Positions 23,526 through 35,602 of a stretch of DNA of 64,000 bases are shown piece after piece. Made by a program: the position numbers and the translations under genes. Positions within the stretch are counted from its first letter, which is position 1, and each line of letters opens with the position of its first letter. The stretch is from Phaseolus vulgaris (Eukaryota > Streptophyta > Magnoliopsida > Fabales > Fabaceae): assembly GCF_000499845.2 (NCBI RefSeq), contig NC_023759.2, forward strand, positions 41,418,672 through 41,482,671. The letters run 5' to 3'. Under the pieces are notes generated by a model. The model ran no database searches. It was not told where the DNA came from and saw only the letters and a program-made list of their open reading frames with translations.

Positions 23526-24260
23526 TGAGATATAGAAGCCCACAAATATAGTTACATCAACCCACCATGAGCTCACACTCTCAAAAAAGGACATGCACCG
23601 CACTACTAAACAGGATCTTTGCAAGCAAACAAAGGTGCCAAACCAAGTGCCAAAACTCAACACACCTAACCTCTGACATCTTCGACACCTTCCAAGCGCA
23701 GCCCAGACCACACACCTTAATCCAACCTTGCCAGATAAGCGAACCCGATGAAACCTGCACAAAACACACCTCTACTACTGGGCAAAATCTTTAGTTAAAT
23801 AATGCAAAAATAATCAGTCTTTCTAATATCTCATACAACAGTGAGGTTCCAAACACCGATCTGAGTAGGAAAAATTGGCCAATTTTTCTTTTACTGTGAC
23901 CCAAGACCAAGTCTTCCTTTGTACCACACCTCCACTAAGTCTACCCGCCCATTCTCAAACACAACCATATTCCTGTGATTCCAGATTTCACTAACAATAC
24001 CTACCCAAATGTCCCCCAGCACCTGATAAATGCGTGATTCAAACCTATAGGATTGAACATCCTAAAATACATTTGTGCATCACGATGTAGGACCGAAGAC
24101 AATCTCAACCACTCGAGACACATACCCCAAATTCTCCAAAAGATCATACATTCAAAAAGTAAATGTCTTACCGACTCTTCTTCCACACCACACAAAGACA
24201 CCGATCACTTATCAAAAGTAAATCACGTCACGAAAGAGCATGTGACACAGTGTGTTATCT
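23526..24260 (-). mobile_element. L1-type LINE fragment, minus strand
   Basis: The minus strand from 24201 reads SLCGVEEESVRHLLFEC, then FWRIWGMCLEWL (zf-RVT), and after a frameshift WVGIVSEIWNHRNMVVFENG near 24000-23900. The remainder to 23526 resembles the GC-richer 3' untranslated part of such LINEs. It abuts the end of the minisatellite array, so this insertion or a deletion removed the other half of that element. Confidence 0.7.
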
Positions 24261-24530
24261 ACACATAGTTATCGAATAAATAATCAATGATTTTTTGTAT
24301 GTATATGTATGTGTCACAGTGTTGGCTTAAAAAAAACATTATAGAAAGATGAATTCATAGAAGAACAATTATTATTATTTAATAGCGACCATAATTGAGG
24401 GATGTAAAAGACAGAAAGCCACAGAGAACACGTATGAATTAATTCATTATGATACTTGAAAGTCAAAACAAAAAAATATTAATTAAAATGTTGTTGCAAT
24501 TTAAAAATCACAACTAATTAATCATCGATC
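24261..24530. other. intergenic, nothing recognised
   Basis: A/T-rich stretch between the LINE fragment and the start of sequence shared with the duplicate at 45.1 kb. No coding or structural signal seen. Confidence 0.4.
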
Positions 24531-25356
24531 CAACACATAAATTGAGTGGTATAAATTTGACTAGTACAGTTGAAAGTAAGAGAGTATAAGTTTTGGTGGT
24601 TCCATTCCATGGCCATGAGTTGAACAACAAATTAAACTATCCACTTTTATAGACGATGGAGTTCTTATAAGCAAATTAAAACACGCAACAACTTCATCAA
24701 TTCTGTGTGAATGGAATTTCAATTTCTTAAAGCCAAAATACTTAGTTTCTTTTTATGAAACACCACAGAAAGATTCTTTTAAACTCTCATAAAGACACTA
24801 TATTATCAATTATTTACTAATAAAAACAATACCATGTACAAAATTATTTCTACATACTATTCATTAAACACGAAAAAACGTCTTGCGTATAAATGAAATT
24901 TCAATTTTTTAAACTGAACTACAATTATTTGTATAGAATATTTTACAATTTTTTTTAAGTCCGTCCAACAGTTTGTATAAATTAATCAATAAAAAATTAT
25001 TATATATTAAAATAACTATTATGCATAATAACAACAAGTTGATAGAACATTATTTATAAGATTTTAAGATGGTTGTGTTATTTTTTAAATAATAATTTAG
25101 TCTTTTTCATTAAGTTGACTAAACGTTTCCAGTAATAAGTACATATTTGTTTAAGTATCACCTGATTTGCATAATATATGATGTAGTTAAAGAAAATTTA
25201 AAAAATAATAAATTTTTTAGGATTAAAAGGTATTTTAATTTAGTGTGAAGAAAGAGTATTATATAGTATAAAATAGTGTGTGAAAAAAAAAAAGAGAGAA
25301 TGCAGAGTGATCCAAGGGCTTCGGAGAAGGAACGGTGTTAAAAGGCATAAGAGGGG

Positions 25357-25367
25357 TTGACTTGACT
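25357..25367 (+). promoter_or_regulatory. two overlapping W-box cores (TTGACTTGACT)
   Basis: TTGACT at 25357-25362 and 25362-25367, about 95 bp upstream of the TATA box. W-boxes bind WRKY factors, and WRKY control of PHT1 genes is established in Arabidopsis. Here the role is inferred from sequence and position. The motif pair is absent from the duplicate locus. Confidence 0.5.
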
Positions 25368-25383
25368 GGGCGGAAAAGGAGGG

Positions 25384-25391
25384 GTATATGC
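25384..25391. promoter_or_regulatory. P1BS phosphate-starvation element (GTATATGC)
   Basis: GTATATGC fits the P1BS consensus GNATATNC bound by PHR1-type MYB factors, and lies 69 bp upstream of the TATA box of a PHT1 gene. That placement is typical of phosphate-starvation-induced transporters. Control by PHR1 is inferred, but motif, position and gene family agree. The duplicate at 45.4 kb lacks the whole segment. Confidence 0.75.
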
Positions 25392-25459
25392 GAGTGGAAT
25401 ATTTGGTTTAGAAACTGTATTATGTTTGTTTTATGTCATGTTTTCTTAGCTTCTCTTCC

Positions 25460-25466
25460 TATAAAT
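25460..25466 (+). promoter_or_regulatory. TATA box of PHT1
   Basis: TATAAAT followed by a pyrimidine-rich leader (CCCACTTCACATC, then CTTCTCTCTAC). The same TATA and leader occur in the duplicate (45433), so the core promoter predates the duplication. The transcription start is probably about 25-35 bp downstream. Confidence 0.75.
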
Positions 25467-25537
25467 TCTTCCCACTCCCTTCATACATTTCCCCACTTCA
25501 CATCTTTCTCTTCTCTCTACAACTTTTTCCGCTACAG

Positions 25538-26294
25538 GTAATTCATTTTATAATATTATTATTGCAATTATATTTTCTTTTGGCATTGCCAAAGTCTTTC
25601 TAATGTGTCACCCCATGCATGCATCACGGGACCATCACTCAACTACCCCGAGTTCTTAGTTTTTTTCAGATTCATTTCATGTGTTTTCCTTTAATGTACG
25701 TACATTCCAGATACTGATTTCATCTTAACCTGTTTCTGCTATTTCTAGTCACTTCTTGTGGACGCATCTTGTGCATGTATGGTTTCATTCGATATTATCT
25801 GGGAGTCTAATTATTGTTTGTTATGATAATTTCAAAATTAACCAGTTTTCTTTTCCGGTATTGTTTCAGTTTTGAGAACATTGACTTTTGCGTAAATTTT
25901 GCTTTCTAGAGATATTATAGGATCTTCAATCTGTAACCTCTTTTTAAAATAAATAAATGCATAACTGTTTCTTAAAATTTGTTTGCATCTGGGGCGCATT
26001 TGAAACTGTTTCTCGCTTCGTATATTTCTGCTCACCCATAGCTTTGTTTCTGTTTCTTTTGTCTTTAGAAACAATTTAAAAACAATAATTTTCGAAGAAA
26101 TTTACTGGCAAGTTAGTTTACGAGTTCCTTCCAGCTTGACAACTTTTCTAGAGGCTAATTTCTGTACGTGTATTGGTTGATTTCATTTGATAACTTGTTC
26201 AAATTGATCAGCTATTATTGAATTCTTAGTTTTTTTTTTGTTTAATCAAAGATCTCACAATTGATAAGTCTGACTCTCGTTTCCACTTCTGCAG
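25538..26294 (+). other. 5'UTR intron of PHT1
   Basis: The donor is CTACAG/GTAATT at 25537/25538 and the acceptor CTTCTGCAG/AGAAGG at 26294/26295. The 757-bp T-rich intron separates a short leader exon from the exon carrying the start codon at 26356. Both junctions are kept in the duplicate (45519-46215), which supports the call. Leader introns are common in plant PHT1 genes. Confidence 0.75.
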
Positions 26295-26355
26295 AGAAGG
26301 GGAGTTTTTGATAAAGAGATACAGACATAGCCTTGTAATTTTGGCTTGAAAAGCC

Positions 26356-27981
26356 ATGGCAAAGGAGCAAATTCAGGTGCTAAATGCGCTTGATGTGGCA
26401 AAAACACAATGGTACCATTTCACTGCAATCATCATTGCTGGAATGGGCTTCTTCACCGATGCATATGATCTATTCTGCATATCACTTGTTACAAAGTTGC
26501 TCGGCCGCATATACTACCATGTTGATGGTGCACCAAAGCCCGGTACATTGCCTCCCAATGTCGCAGCTGCTGTAAATGGTGTGGCTTTCTGTGGAACACT
26601 TTCAGGTCAGCTTTTCTTTGGTTGGCTTGGTGATAAGATGGGAAGGAAAAGAGTCTACGGCATGACTCTGATGATGATGGTATTATGTTCCGTTGCTTCC
26701 GGCCTTTCATTCGGTCATAGTGCAAAATCTGTTATGTCAACTCTTTGCTTCTTTCGCTTTTGGCTTGGATTTGGTATTGGTGGAGACTATCCACTTTCTG
26801 CTACCATAATGTCTGAGTACTCTAACAAGAAGACTCGCGGTGCCTTCATTGCTGCAGTGTTTGCCATGCAGGGGTTTGGCATTTTGGCAGGTGGTATATT
26901 TGCAATTATAATGTCAGCTGCATTCAATAAGTGGTTTGAAGCTCCAGCATATGAGGTTGATCCAGCTGCCTCAACAGTTTTACAAGCAGACTATGTTTGG
27001 AGGATAATTGTGATGGTGGGAGCACTCCCAGCAGCACTGACTTACTACTGGCGGATGAAGATGCCGGAAACTGCCCGTTATACTGCTCTAGTAGCCAAGA
27101 ACACGAAGCAGGCGGCAGCAGACATGTCTAAGGTTCTGCAGGTTGAGATTCAAGCTGAACCACAGATTGAAGAACCACAAGCTAAGCCATATGGCTTGTT
27201 CTCAAAGGAGTTCTTAACTCGCCATGGACTGCATCTCCTTGGTACATCAAGCACATGGTTCTTGCTTGATATTGCATTTTATAGTCAAAATCTTTTCCAG
27301 AAGGATATCTTCAGTGCAATTGGTTGGATACCTCCGGCCAAAACCATGAATGCTATTGAGGAGGTTTACAAAATTGCAAGGGCTCAAACACTCATTGCTC
27401 TGTGCAGTACAGTTCCTGGCTACTGGTTCACGGTGGCTTTCATTGACAAGATAGGAAGATTTGCTATCCAATTGATGGGGTTCTTCTTTATGACTGTCTT
27501 CATGTTTGCTCTTGCCATCCCTTATGACCACTGGACTCATAGGGATAACCGGATAGGATTTGTGGTGATGTATTCATTGACCTTTTTCTTTGCAAATTTT
27601 GGGCCTAATGCCACCACATTTGTGGTGCCAGCAGAGATTTTCCCTGCTAGATTCCGAAGTACTTGTCATGGAATTTCATCAGCATCTGGGAAGCTTGGAG
27701 CTATAGTTGGTTCTTTTGGGTTCTTGTACTTGGCACAAAACAAGGACAAAAGCAAAGCTGATGCAGGGTACCCTGCAGGTATTGGTGTAAAAAATGCACT
27801 TATCGTCTTAGGTGTAGTTAACATTTTAGGCTTCTTCTTTACTTTCTTGGTTCCTGAGGCAAAGGGAAGATCGTTGGAGGAGATGTCAGGTGAGAATGAG
27901 GAGGATGTTGGGACCGAGGGAGAGTTAGAGAAGTCACATTCTATTAACAACAATAACAACAAAACTGTTCCATATGTTTAG
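26356..27981 (+). CDS. PHT1: high-affinity inorganic phosphate transporter, PHT1 family
   Basis: A single-exon frame of 541 residues, within the usual 520-560 of PHT1 proteins. PHT1 proteins are plasma-membrane H+/phosphate symporters of the major facilitator superfamily with 12 membrane segments. The PHT1 signature [13 protein letters not shown] is at 142-154. The first helix carries FFTDAYD (Asp 35, Asp 38), the 2-3 loop has GDKMGRKR, and the C-terminal half contains [31 protein letters not shown] and [15 protein letters not shown] hydrophilic loop at about 240-275 separates the two bundles, and the tail is acidic, then Asn-rich. The start is the first ATG after the leader exon and is followed by the conserved MAKEQ-type N-terminus. 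P1BS, W-boxes and TATA lie upstream. A degenerate tandem copy lies at 46476-47057. The exact paralogue (PHT1;1 to ;9) is not assigned. Confidence 0.97.
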   Translation: MAKEQIQVLNALDVAKTQWYHFTAIIIAGMGFFTDAYDLFCISLVTKLLGRIYYHVDGAPKPGTLPPNVAAAVNGVAFCGTLSGQLFFGWLGDKMGRKRVYGMTLMMMVLCSVASGLSFGHSAKSVMSTLCFFRFWLGFGIGGDYPLSATIMSEYSNKKTRGAFIAAVFAMQGFGILAGGIFAIIMSAAFNKWFEAPAYEVDPAASTVLQADYVWRIIVMVGALPAALTYYWRMKMPETARYTALVAKNTKQAAADMSKVLQVEIQAEPQIEEPQAKPYGLFSKEFLTRHGLHLLGTSSTWFLLDIAFYSQNLFQKDIFSAIGWIPPAKTMNAIEEVYKIARAQTLIALCSTVPGYWFTVAFIDKIGRFAIQLMGFFFMTVFMFALAIPYDHWTHRDNRIGFVVMYSLTFFFANFGPNATTFVVPAEIFPARFRSTCHGISSASGKLGAIVGSFGFLYLAQNKDKSKADAGYPAGIGVKNALIVLGVVNILGFFFTFLVPEAKGRSLEEMSGENEEDVGTEGELEKSHSINNNNNKTVPYV

Positions 27982-28010
27982 GATATATTCATCTATAATG
28001 TTGTTGCTAT

Positions 28011-28016
28011 AATAAA
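28011..28016 (+). terminator. putative polyadenylation signal of PHT1
   Basis: AATAAA 30 bp after the stop codon, followed by T-rich sequence. It is the only canonical hexamer seen close to the stop; plant signals are loose, so the real 3' end may lie further down. Confidence 0.45.
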
Positions 28017-30689
28017 GCAGAGTGGCTTCAATTAGACTTGGAAAGCACAAAAGCTTTCCTTGCCCCTCGCCAATATTTCTGTTAAACTTTGCCTGGACAT
28101 CATGTAGCAGGACTAGGAACTAGGGCTATTTCTTTTTCTAATATTGGTAAATTTGAGTTACAGTTGATGTATAATCACTATTGGTGTATAGAACTTTTAA
28201 TAACTAGTTTCACAGACCGGCTCTGTTCTGCATGCTATCTTTATTTTCTTTTTCTCTTTTGACTTAGTTGTTTCAATATTTCAATTTTCTTAAGTCTAAG
28301 GAAACTGATGGCATTACACTAGTCATGTGTGTAATTGAAATCTTAAGATAAAAAAGACTACAGTTGAATAAGTTTCCGTGATGGAACAGTACGAATATAA
28401 ATAGTATAAGAATCTTATCGTCTGAAATTTCTGAACTGTGCCCCTTTTCCTAGGTGCTTACGTGAAAACAGATGAAGATTATTTACTTTTCAATGTGAGT
28501 ATAGACGTGAAATATGACCATAATTCTAGCAGTTGCAGTTCCAGTCTGTCCACGGCACAAATATTTGACTTGTACACTTCAAATACGTTTGCTAATTGAA
28601 ATTTGAAAGCAAAAGTTGTAGTGGGGAGTTGCACTGACGTTTTCAGTCTCATTATTAACTTACTATATTCAATTCAATTGTCTACCTCTCGCATCACTTT
28701 ATGGTCCACACAGATCAAGTTATTCTTCGATGGAAACTGCTTTCAACCAATGATCAATAGACTTTTCTTTGGACATGAGCTACAGGTAACTTTTACATAA
28801 TTTATTCTTATTTTATATCTCACAAATTCATACTTCACCACAACATCTCACTTTTCACACTTATATTATATTCTCAGTTGAAAACTCCATGCCGGTATAA
28901 CGACTTCAGTGATGGCATGGATGATAATTATATAATCAATGGGACCCCAAAACTGAATAATTTGATATTTTAGCAGGTATTAGATTAATCACGTAATCAT
29001 ATTTCTATTTCACGAACTGTGCTGGAATTTTGGGTCCTTTTGCTTTGTTAAATTATTCGGTGATGTACTACTAAATGATGAGTACAGTGAGAATACTATT
29101 TCCTCTGCAAAAGTTGAAACAGTTTGGGGTCATGTATTTGAATCGAAGCTCGCATATGAAGACTCACTCTGAAAGTCTTAAAAACAAGTTAAAATTAGGA
29201 ATGTGAGGCTATGGTATTTTGGAATTTGACTAGAAATAAACGCAGCAATTCCAGAACTGATTTCCTTCAGTGATAATCTCCTTCAATATATGTGCTGAGG
29301 CCTCTTTCAACCCCCTAAGTTATAAGGGGCTATTACTCCCGACAGCATATGAATATGAATTGTAATCTGCACCCAGTCACGATAAGGAAAAGACGAAATT
29401 ACCTTCCAGGATTTTAAAATTACAAATACATTTTGGCTTTCCTTCTTCTACATTCATGTGCACTGCTCCTGTGGCTGAGGTTCTCATCTTTTTCTTCCGT
29501 CTTGTATTTTTTTCTGGACTCACTGTGTTATTGATTATTTACACTTGTGTGAGATGATTTACGATATTTTTGGTGATTTTTAACACCTATTTCAGACGCA
29601 TTCTGTAGTTGTAGAAAAATATTTTTTTTTTGAACTTTTTGTATTTAAGAGTTATTATCAAAATATACTTTTTAGATTGAACATCAATTCGTTCGGGAAA
29701 AGTTATTCTAAAATTTGTGTTCTCAAATGATTTTTTTTATAACGAATTGATGTCATTTATAATCCCCAGGACACGAATTCATATTCATTTTAAAAGTATA
29801 AAATTATTGTACTTAAACCCATCTTGTAATTTAAATTTCAGTAATATATCCCAATATCCTAAATCCAGCCGTTTAAAAAAAATCTTACCTTTTTGCAAGA
29901 ACCCATCAAATTTCAGTAATACATCCAGAATTTCAAAAAGAGGATGTTACTTTTTTTGCAACAACGACAGTATAGAACGACAAAATACGTCTTAAATGAG
30001 TGTAAAAATACCACCAAAAATCACTGTAAACAAATGCAAATAACCAACGAAATTCAGTGGATCTAGAAAACATACCCAAGACAGAAGCAAAAATGAGAAC
30101 CCCAAACCACAAAGCCAAAATCTATTTTTAATTTTGAAACCTAGAGGGTAATTTTGTCTTTTTCTTACCATGATTGAGTGCAAACCCAATTAATTCGTAT
30201 GATACAAGAAGCAATAGTCGTTATAAGGTTATCCAAATGGCTCCAAGATCCATTAGCCCATTACTCTGATCACACTACTGATAAAGAACTCTTGAAGTAT
30301 ACAATCTTTGATGTAATAAATTTAAAATTAAATATATACATATATATATATATATAATAAAAAATAAATTTGTAATCAAATTATATAAAAAATATTAAAA
30401 TAATAATATTAGGTGTTGTAATATGGTTATATAAAAAATAAAGTTATCAATGTATCATTATCATATACTACTTCTTTCAAATAGTCAAAGTTCTAAGGCC
30501 CGAAATAACGTGTAAATAATGAGAAATAGTACAATGATTTCTACCTTTTAAAAAACTATTTCTCCTTCTCTTCCATCCCAAAAAATATCACACATTATTT
30601 CTTACCTCCGCTTCTTCAAAACCAAAAACAAGCACAAATACAAGGTTAATTTTAAAGCAGGTTGTGAAATTTTCTAGATATTCTTTGCT
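28017..30689. other. PHT1 3' flank, no gene
   Basis: No coding region is supported between the PHT1 3' end and ADF6; open frames here are short and without family resemblance. Parts of the stretch (about 28125-28340 and 30545-30690) are duplicated at 48.0-48.4 kb. A short (TA)n lies at about 30335-30355. Confidence 0.55.
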
Positions 30690-30953
30690 AACTCTACGAA
30701 CATATACTTTTATACCCACCACATTTATCTGGATCCATAAAGTCACGCTCTATAACACAGGTTTAGCAAATTGGGATTTACATCAATAACAACTCAGCTT
30801 CAAAACCCATCGCCCTTCAGATTCATATTATTGGAAGCATAATTATGTGGCAAGATGGGCTCTGCAGATGATAAAGCATGAAGTAGGTAATTCATTGAAA
30901 GTAAAATCCTAGTAGATTCTGAAAAGAAAATGAATTTCAAGTACATAAACATT

Positions 30954-32514
30954 TCAATGTGCACGATCTCTCAGCACTTCAAGATCCATTTCAGTGGGGT
31001 CAGTAGCCTGGATTTCATAATGAACACCATCTAGCTCACGCCTAAACCTCTCTTTTGTTGTGGCGTAGAGCATCTTCGCACGGATCCGAGACGTTGAAGG
31101 GGACCTAATCCACATCATGCAATGAAACAACTAAGAATGATACTTCTGGTCAAATCAAATCACATAAAATGTAAATTAAGAAGCATGATGTTGAAGATGG
31201 ATGTAGGCAGGAATAAAAATAGTCCAATCCAAGTTTGTTCCCCTCAAACAAGAAATGAACAATGATTGATCAGAGACAGAATAGTCTTTCCGTGGACAAC
31301 CAGCTCCAAAGATGCAATAATTAGAGTGCTAAATCAGCTCAACTAGAAGAGTATTTGATATTTACATTTATACTATTTTTTTCTGAAAAGCTAGGTAAAT
31401 ATGTAAAGGCAGGGTTTGGCATTCTTCTAGCAAATAAAGAAAATAAACCAGTCAACTATACATGATGATGGAAACCTACTCTTGATATGGTTGAAATTAA
31501 GCATCAAACATGATAATGTTTGTTATGATAAATTACTTATGTATCATCTTTCGTATAAACATAAGAACTTCTATCCAGTAATGGTCTATCCGCAACTTAA
31601 ATACTGGTATCTGAGACTGATAATCCAGATTGGAAAAGGAGGGGTTTCAGACATGGACCAAAAATCTCAAAATACCATATTTACTAAGATAGGCTACCTA
31701 ATCAACAACAAATTCTTATCCCACCAAGGAATGAATCAGACAAGAAATTTAACCCCAAGACAAATAAAACAATGAACATTCAGCTCTATAATATCAGAGA
31801 GAACAAGCAAAGAGTGACACTTAGGCAAGGCAATATTAACACGAGCTTACAAGAATAGCATGGCATGGTTATTTAGAAACTGCCAAACATATGATCATAA
31901 AAGGTGCGGAATTTACTTTGTTTGCACAAGAAAAACATAACAATTATCATGCCATGGTTAGTGCGACCAAGCTTTTACTTGTGGACAAAATTAGAGATCC
32001 TTTTCTTTAACATATAAAACCAAAACATAGAGAGAAACTAAACTAACCATGCAATGAAGAAGATTTTGCTCTTTTGACAGTTCTCAGAAGTGACGAAATC
32101 AAAGTCAAAGACAGCATATCTGCAATCATTCTCAGGCAAAGATGCAGCGAAATCATCATAGCTCTCAGCGGGGCCACCGATCTTCTCAACCACAACCTCC
32201 CTTTTCTTTTCATCAACCTTAAAGATCACATAGCGATGGACCTTCTTCTGCTTCAGTTCCATGAAGGTGTTTTTGCTGTCATCAGCAACACCCATGCCTG
32301 ATGAAGCATTTGGCTGGAATTTAAACGCATCTGGGTCAAAAGACTTTCAAACCAAGACGTGATTTTGAAATCAAACACACACACACGAACACTCACATGC
32401 CAAAACTTGATGAAACCAATGAAAGAAAAACATGACAGAAAAGAAAAGAGAAGAAAGTGTAAGAGATGTAGATGAGAAGGAAAATGTTACCCTGCTTAGG
32501 CCTCTGAAAGACAT
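30954..32514 (-). CDS. ADF6: actin-depolymerizing factor, ADF6-like
   Basis: Three minus-strand exons give 146 residues: 32514-32491 (MSFRGLSR), 32313-32048 and 31104-30954, all with GT/AG junctions; the second intron splits the Trp codon of FFIAW. ADF/cofilin proteins bind actin monomers and filaments and speed filament turnover in the cytoplasm. The ADF-H domain fills almost the whole chain: [69 protein letters not shown] and [16 protein letters not shown]. The longer N-terminus beginning [16 protein letters not shown] is what distinguishes ADF6-type proteins from the shorter ADFs, whose first exon codes only Met. A TTTATAATAA on the minus strand about 60 bp upstream of the ATG may be the TATA box. 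No counterpart was seen in duplication unit B. Confidence 0.95.
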
Positions 32515-32599
32515 GATGAGGAGTGGAGTTGAAGAAGGAGAAAGTGAAGTATGGAAGGTTAGGAGTGAAGAGAAATTATTATAAAGAGTTGAAGAAAAG

Positions 32600-33487
32600 A
32601 TTGTTGAGTGAATAAAAGAGATCAGAATACGTTATGGTGATAAGGGCGGTGCGTTCTAGCAACGCAAAGTGTAATCGGGAACGTGAATCCGCGAAAAAAA
32701 CAAGGATTTTCCACCGCACATGGGACCCACTTTTGTTCAATGCTCGCCATATCCCTTCGCCGCGTATATTTTATTTTGGCAACTTCTTCCTGCACCTCTA
32801 CAAATTTCTTCCTGCACCCCTCATTTTTGAAAAAGACTTTCTTCCCCCTTTAAAAAATGACTCTCCAATTGTTCTTTCCAAAATATTTTCGGAACGTCTT
32901 TTCCAGAACATGTTTTACAGATTTATAAATTCAGAAATAAATAAAAAAATGTGTTTCAAAAAGATGTTTTGGAATTATTTTTTTTATGAATTTTCTATTC
33001 CGAAAATATCTTTTACTTACGAAACTACTATTTTGAAAACACCTAAAATTATAAAGGATAATTTCGGTATTTTGAAGAATGTAGGGGTGTGGAAGAAACA
33101 CTTTTTTATTTTACATTTCTTTCACAACCAAAGTGTTACTAAAAGACCTGTTGTTACTTTCTACACCTCTATACCTTCCACTCAACATCATAGTTGACTC
33201 AAAAAGTCTATTTTATCTTTTAAAAAAATCATTTTGAATTCTATAATTCATAAATGTAACTTTAAACACTAGCTATATTTTTAGTATTGAATTAATTGAA
33301 ATGAGTCCTTGAAAGCATATGACATTAATTTTTTTCTGACATAACAAATGGAATTCCAATATAAAATATATTATAATATTATATTGTTTACGTCAATGCT
33401 AACTCACTATTCATGTCAGCATGAAATTTTTTATATAATTTTTTTTAATATTTAAAAATATCTTCTTCATTTATTTAAAACATACAT
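32600..33487. other. noncoding, inverted-repeat-flanked sequence
   Basis: A 187-codon plus-strand frame (32634-33197) crosses this region, but its Phe/Lys/Asn-rich translation matches no family I recognise. Near-inverted copies of TTCTTCCTGCACCCCT (about 32807-32822) and GGGGTGTGGAAGAAAC (about 33084-33099) bracket about 300 bp. I read it as a decayed MITE-like repeat upstream of ADF6, not a gene. Confidence 0.4.
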
Positions 33488-33690
33488 TTTGATTATTTCA
33501 ACTCTATTTTAATATTATTTTTTTCACAAGAGAATATCTAACTTTCAATTTCAAGTGTACAATAGTGTAAAGTCTTAGAATGTGTTCTTTTGACATTCAA
33601 ACCTTGACAATAACATCTTTTCTGTCTTTTGATTTTTTTTTTGTAAAAAAATATTTGAAATAATAAAAGGGCGACAAATATCAGCATAAC
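33488..33690 (+). repeat. duplicated block, unit A distal part
   Basis: Matches 58104-58310 in the same orientation, including TATCTAACTTTCAATTTCAA, GTGTACAATAGTGTAAAGT, CTTTTGACATT and GGGCGACAAATAT (GGGCGGCAAATAT in the copy). Its position after the PHT1 block in both units keeps the order of the segmental duplication. Confidence 0.7.
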
Positions 33691-34032
33691 ATATGAGTAT
33701 CATTACCTGATAACGATGGGGATGAGGCAAAAATTTTATAGTCATTGGATATATGGATGAGGATAAATTTTTACAAGTATGGTTAAACTCACAACCGTCT
33801 CATCTTTTTGTCATCCCTAGTTATAGTGGATTAATGGAAAGGATGAAGAACATGAGGTAAATAATTAATATTTTGTAATTATTTACAATTTTATAAAAGT
33901 ATGATATTTAATTTATAAAAATATGGTACATTAAAATGAATTTATGATAAAGAAGAATTCTCATTGCAAGTTTTATTTATTTTCTTATTATTTTCTATTA
34001 TTTTCTAAATTATGAGTTATATAATCATGTGT

Positions 34033-34395
34033 CACTACAAGAGAATTATTAAATAGATACCAATTTTAGAGACAAAAAATAAATAATTACTATATTTACT
34101 AAATTAGATACTATTTTAGAGACTAAAAAAATTATTGGTATATGAAGTAGTTTCTATTATTAATAACATTTATAAACTAGTTTCTAAACTGTTATCTAAT
34201 TAGTTACCAAAGTTTTAGTTACAAATTTTGGTAGCTAATTAGATAACATTTTATAAACTATTTATTAGTAATAGAAACTACATTAGATACCAAAAATTTT
34301 GTTAGTCTCTAAAATAGTATCTAATTTAGTCAATATAGTAACTAATTATTTTTTGTCTCTAAAATTCGTTTTTATTTAATGATTTTTTTGTAGTG
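34033..34395. mobile_element. 363-bp foldback CACTA-type MITE
   Basis: Starts CACTACAAGAGAATTATT and ends AATGATTTTTTTGTAGTG. The two halves are near-complete inverted copies (GATACTATTTTAGAGACTAA against TTAGTCTCTAAAATAGTATC). It is flanked by TGT on both sides (34030-34032 and 34396-34398), a 3-bp target duplication. It has no coding capacity. A relative is at 49612-49968. Confidence 0.9.
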
Positions 34396-34835
34396 TGTGT
34401 TATATAATTGTTTGTAATGATTGGTTCATTAAAGGTATAAACTTAGTTTGATAGTCAAGTATTATGTTGCTAAGTTTCTTTGAAATTGTGTAATACATTG
34501 CATTAAGTGAACTTTAGTTTCTCATTTGAAATTCAATATAAATATTAAGTACTACCTCTAATTTAAAGTGTTCCTATAATTTTTTTTATATATAAACAAG
34601 AGGAGAGATTGATTGTCAATGTATTGAATCTCGAATTGTTTGGTTGAACACTTTAGAGAATTAACAACTTTAACTAGTTCATCAGTTCTTATATTAAAAT
34701 TAAATTTTATATATTTCATGAAATTTTGGTTTATTGCATCTTGTGTTGGTACTACTGCATATTTGATTGTGGTTGATTTTGTGTCATTAATTCATTTTGT
34801 GTCACATTTTTTTTTTGATAATTTAGTACAAGAGA
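34396..34835. other. intergenic, nothing recognised
   Basis: A/T-rich DNA between the MITE and CACTA-2. The 80-residue open frame at 34640-34882 runs into the transposon end and resembles no family. Confidence 0.4.
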
Positions 34836-34854
34836 CACTACAAAAAAAATCACT

Positions 34855-35370
34855 TTTAGCGACCACCAAATTCGGTCGCTAAAATCACTATAATCGGTCG
34901 TTAATCATATCTACGATCGAAACAGTCACCAAATAAAGATGGAAGCGAAAACCCTGGTCGCAAAGCCGTTAGCGACCGAATTATAAAGTGGTCGCTACTT
35001 TGCAACCGAAATTTCGGTGGCTAAATCGGTCGCAGAGAATTTGGTCACCAAAATTTATAAACTAAATTAGCAACCGAAAATTCGGTTGCTAAATTTGTCG
35101 CAGATAAATTTAGTCACCAAAATTCGAAAACCAAATTAGCAACCGAAATTTCGGTGACTAAATCGGTCGCAGAAAATTTGGTCACAGAAATTCAAAATCC
35201 AAATTAGCTACCCAAATTTCAGTGGCTAAATCGGTAACTGAATTAGAAGGTGATAGCGACCACCATTTTCGGTCGCTAACAAGAAATCTTTTGGTGACTA
35301 AATGGAGACTTCTACAGCGACGGATTTGATTTCGGTGGCTAAATAGCCACCAAATCAATTTCGGTGGCTA
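34855..35370. repeat. CACTA-2 left subterminal repeats
   Basis: Many direct and inverted copies of GCGACCGAA/TTCGGTCGC and the variant TTCGGTGGCTAA, roughly every 20-40 bp. The same words recur at the other end, as expected for binding sites of the element's own regulatory protein. Confidence 0.9.
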
Positions 35371-35602
35371 TTTTTATTTGTATTATTAGTACCTATTTAA
35401 AATGGTATTTTGACCATTTTATAAAAAAATTTAGACCTGCTTATAAAGATACTCAAAATTCAATCAAGCTCAATTGTAATGAACTTCAAATACATAGTTT
35501 AAGAAGAAGTTGTGCTCAAATTAAAGGTAAATCATACTACACAACTAAAACTGTTGAAAACTAGTTAAAAGAGTCAAATCTATGATATAATTCAACATAT
35601 AA

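Larger units (their letters stand above)
24531..30690. repeat. tandem segmental duplication, unit A right block (PHT1 locus)
   Basis: Collinear with 45120-48370. Shared landmarks are GAGTGGTATAAATTTGAC (24544, 45125), the TATA and leader region (25460, 45433), the 5'UTR intron ends, parts of the PHT1 coding sequence, CTTTTGACTTAGTTG (28257, 48077), and CTATTTCTCCTTCTCTTCC at 30558 and 48219. Homology ends near GAAATTTTCTAGATATTCTT at about 30688. Confidence 0.85.

Noticed and set aside
32634..33197. 187-codon plus-strand open frame upstream of ADF6
   Set aside because: Phe/Lys/Asn-rich translation, no family resemblance, overlaps the ADF6 promoter side and an inverted-repeat sequence; reads as a chance frame.
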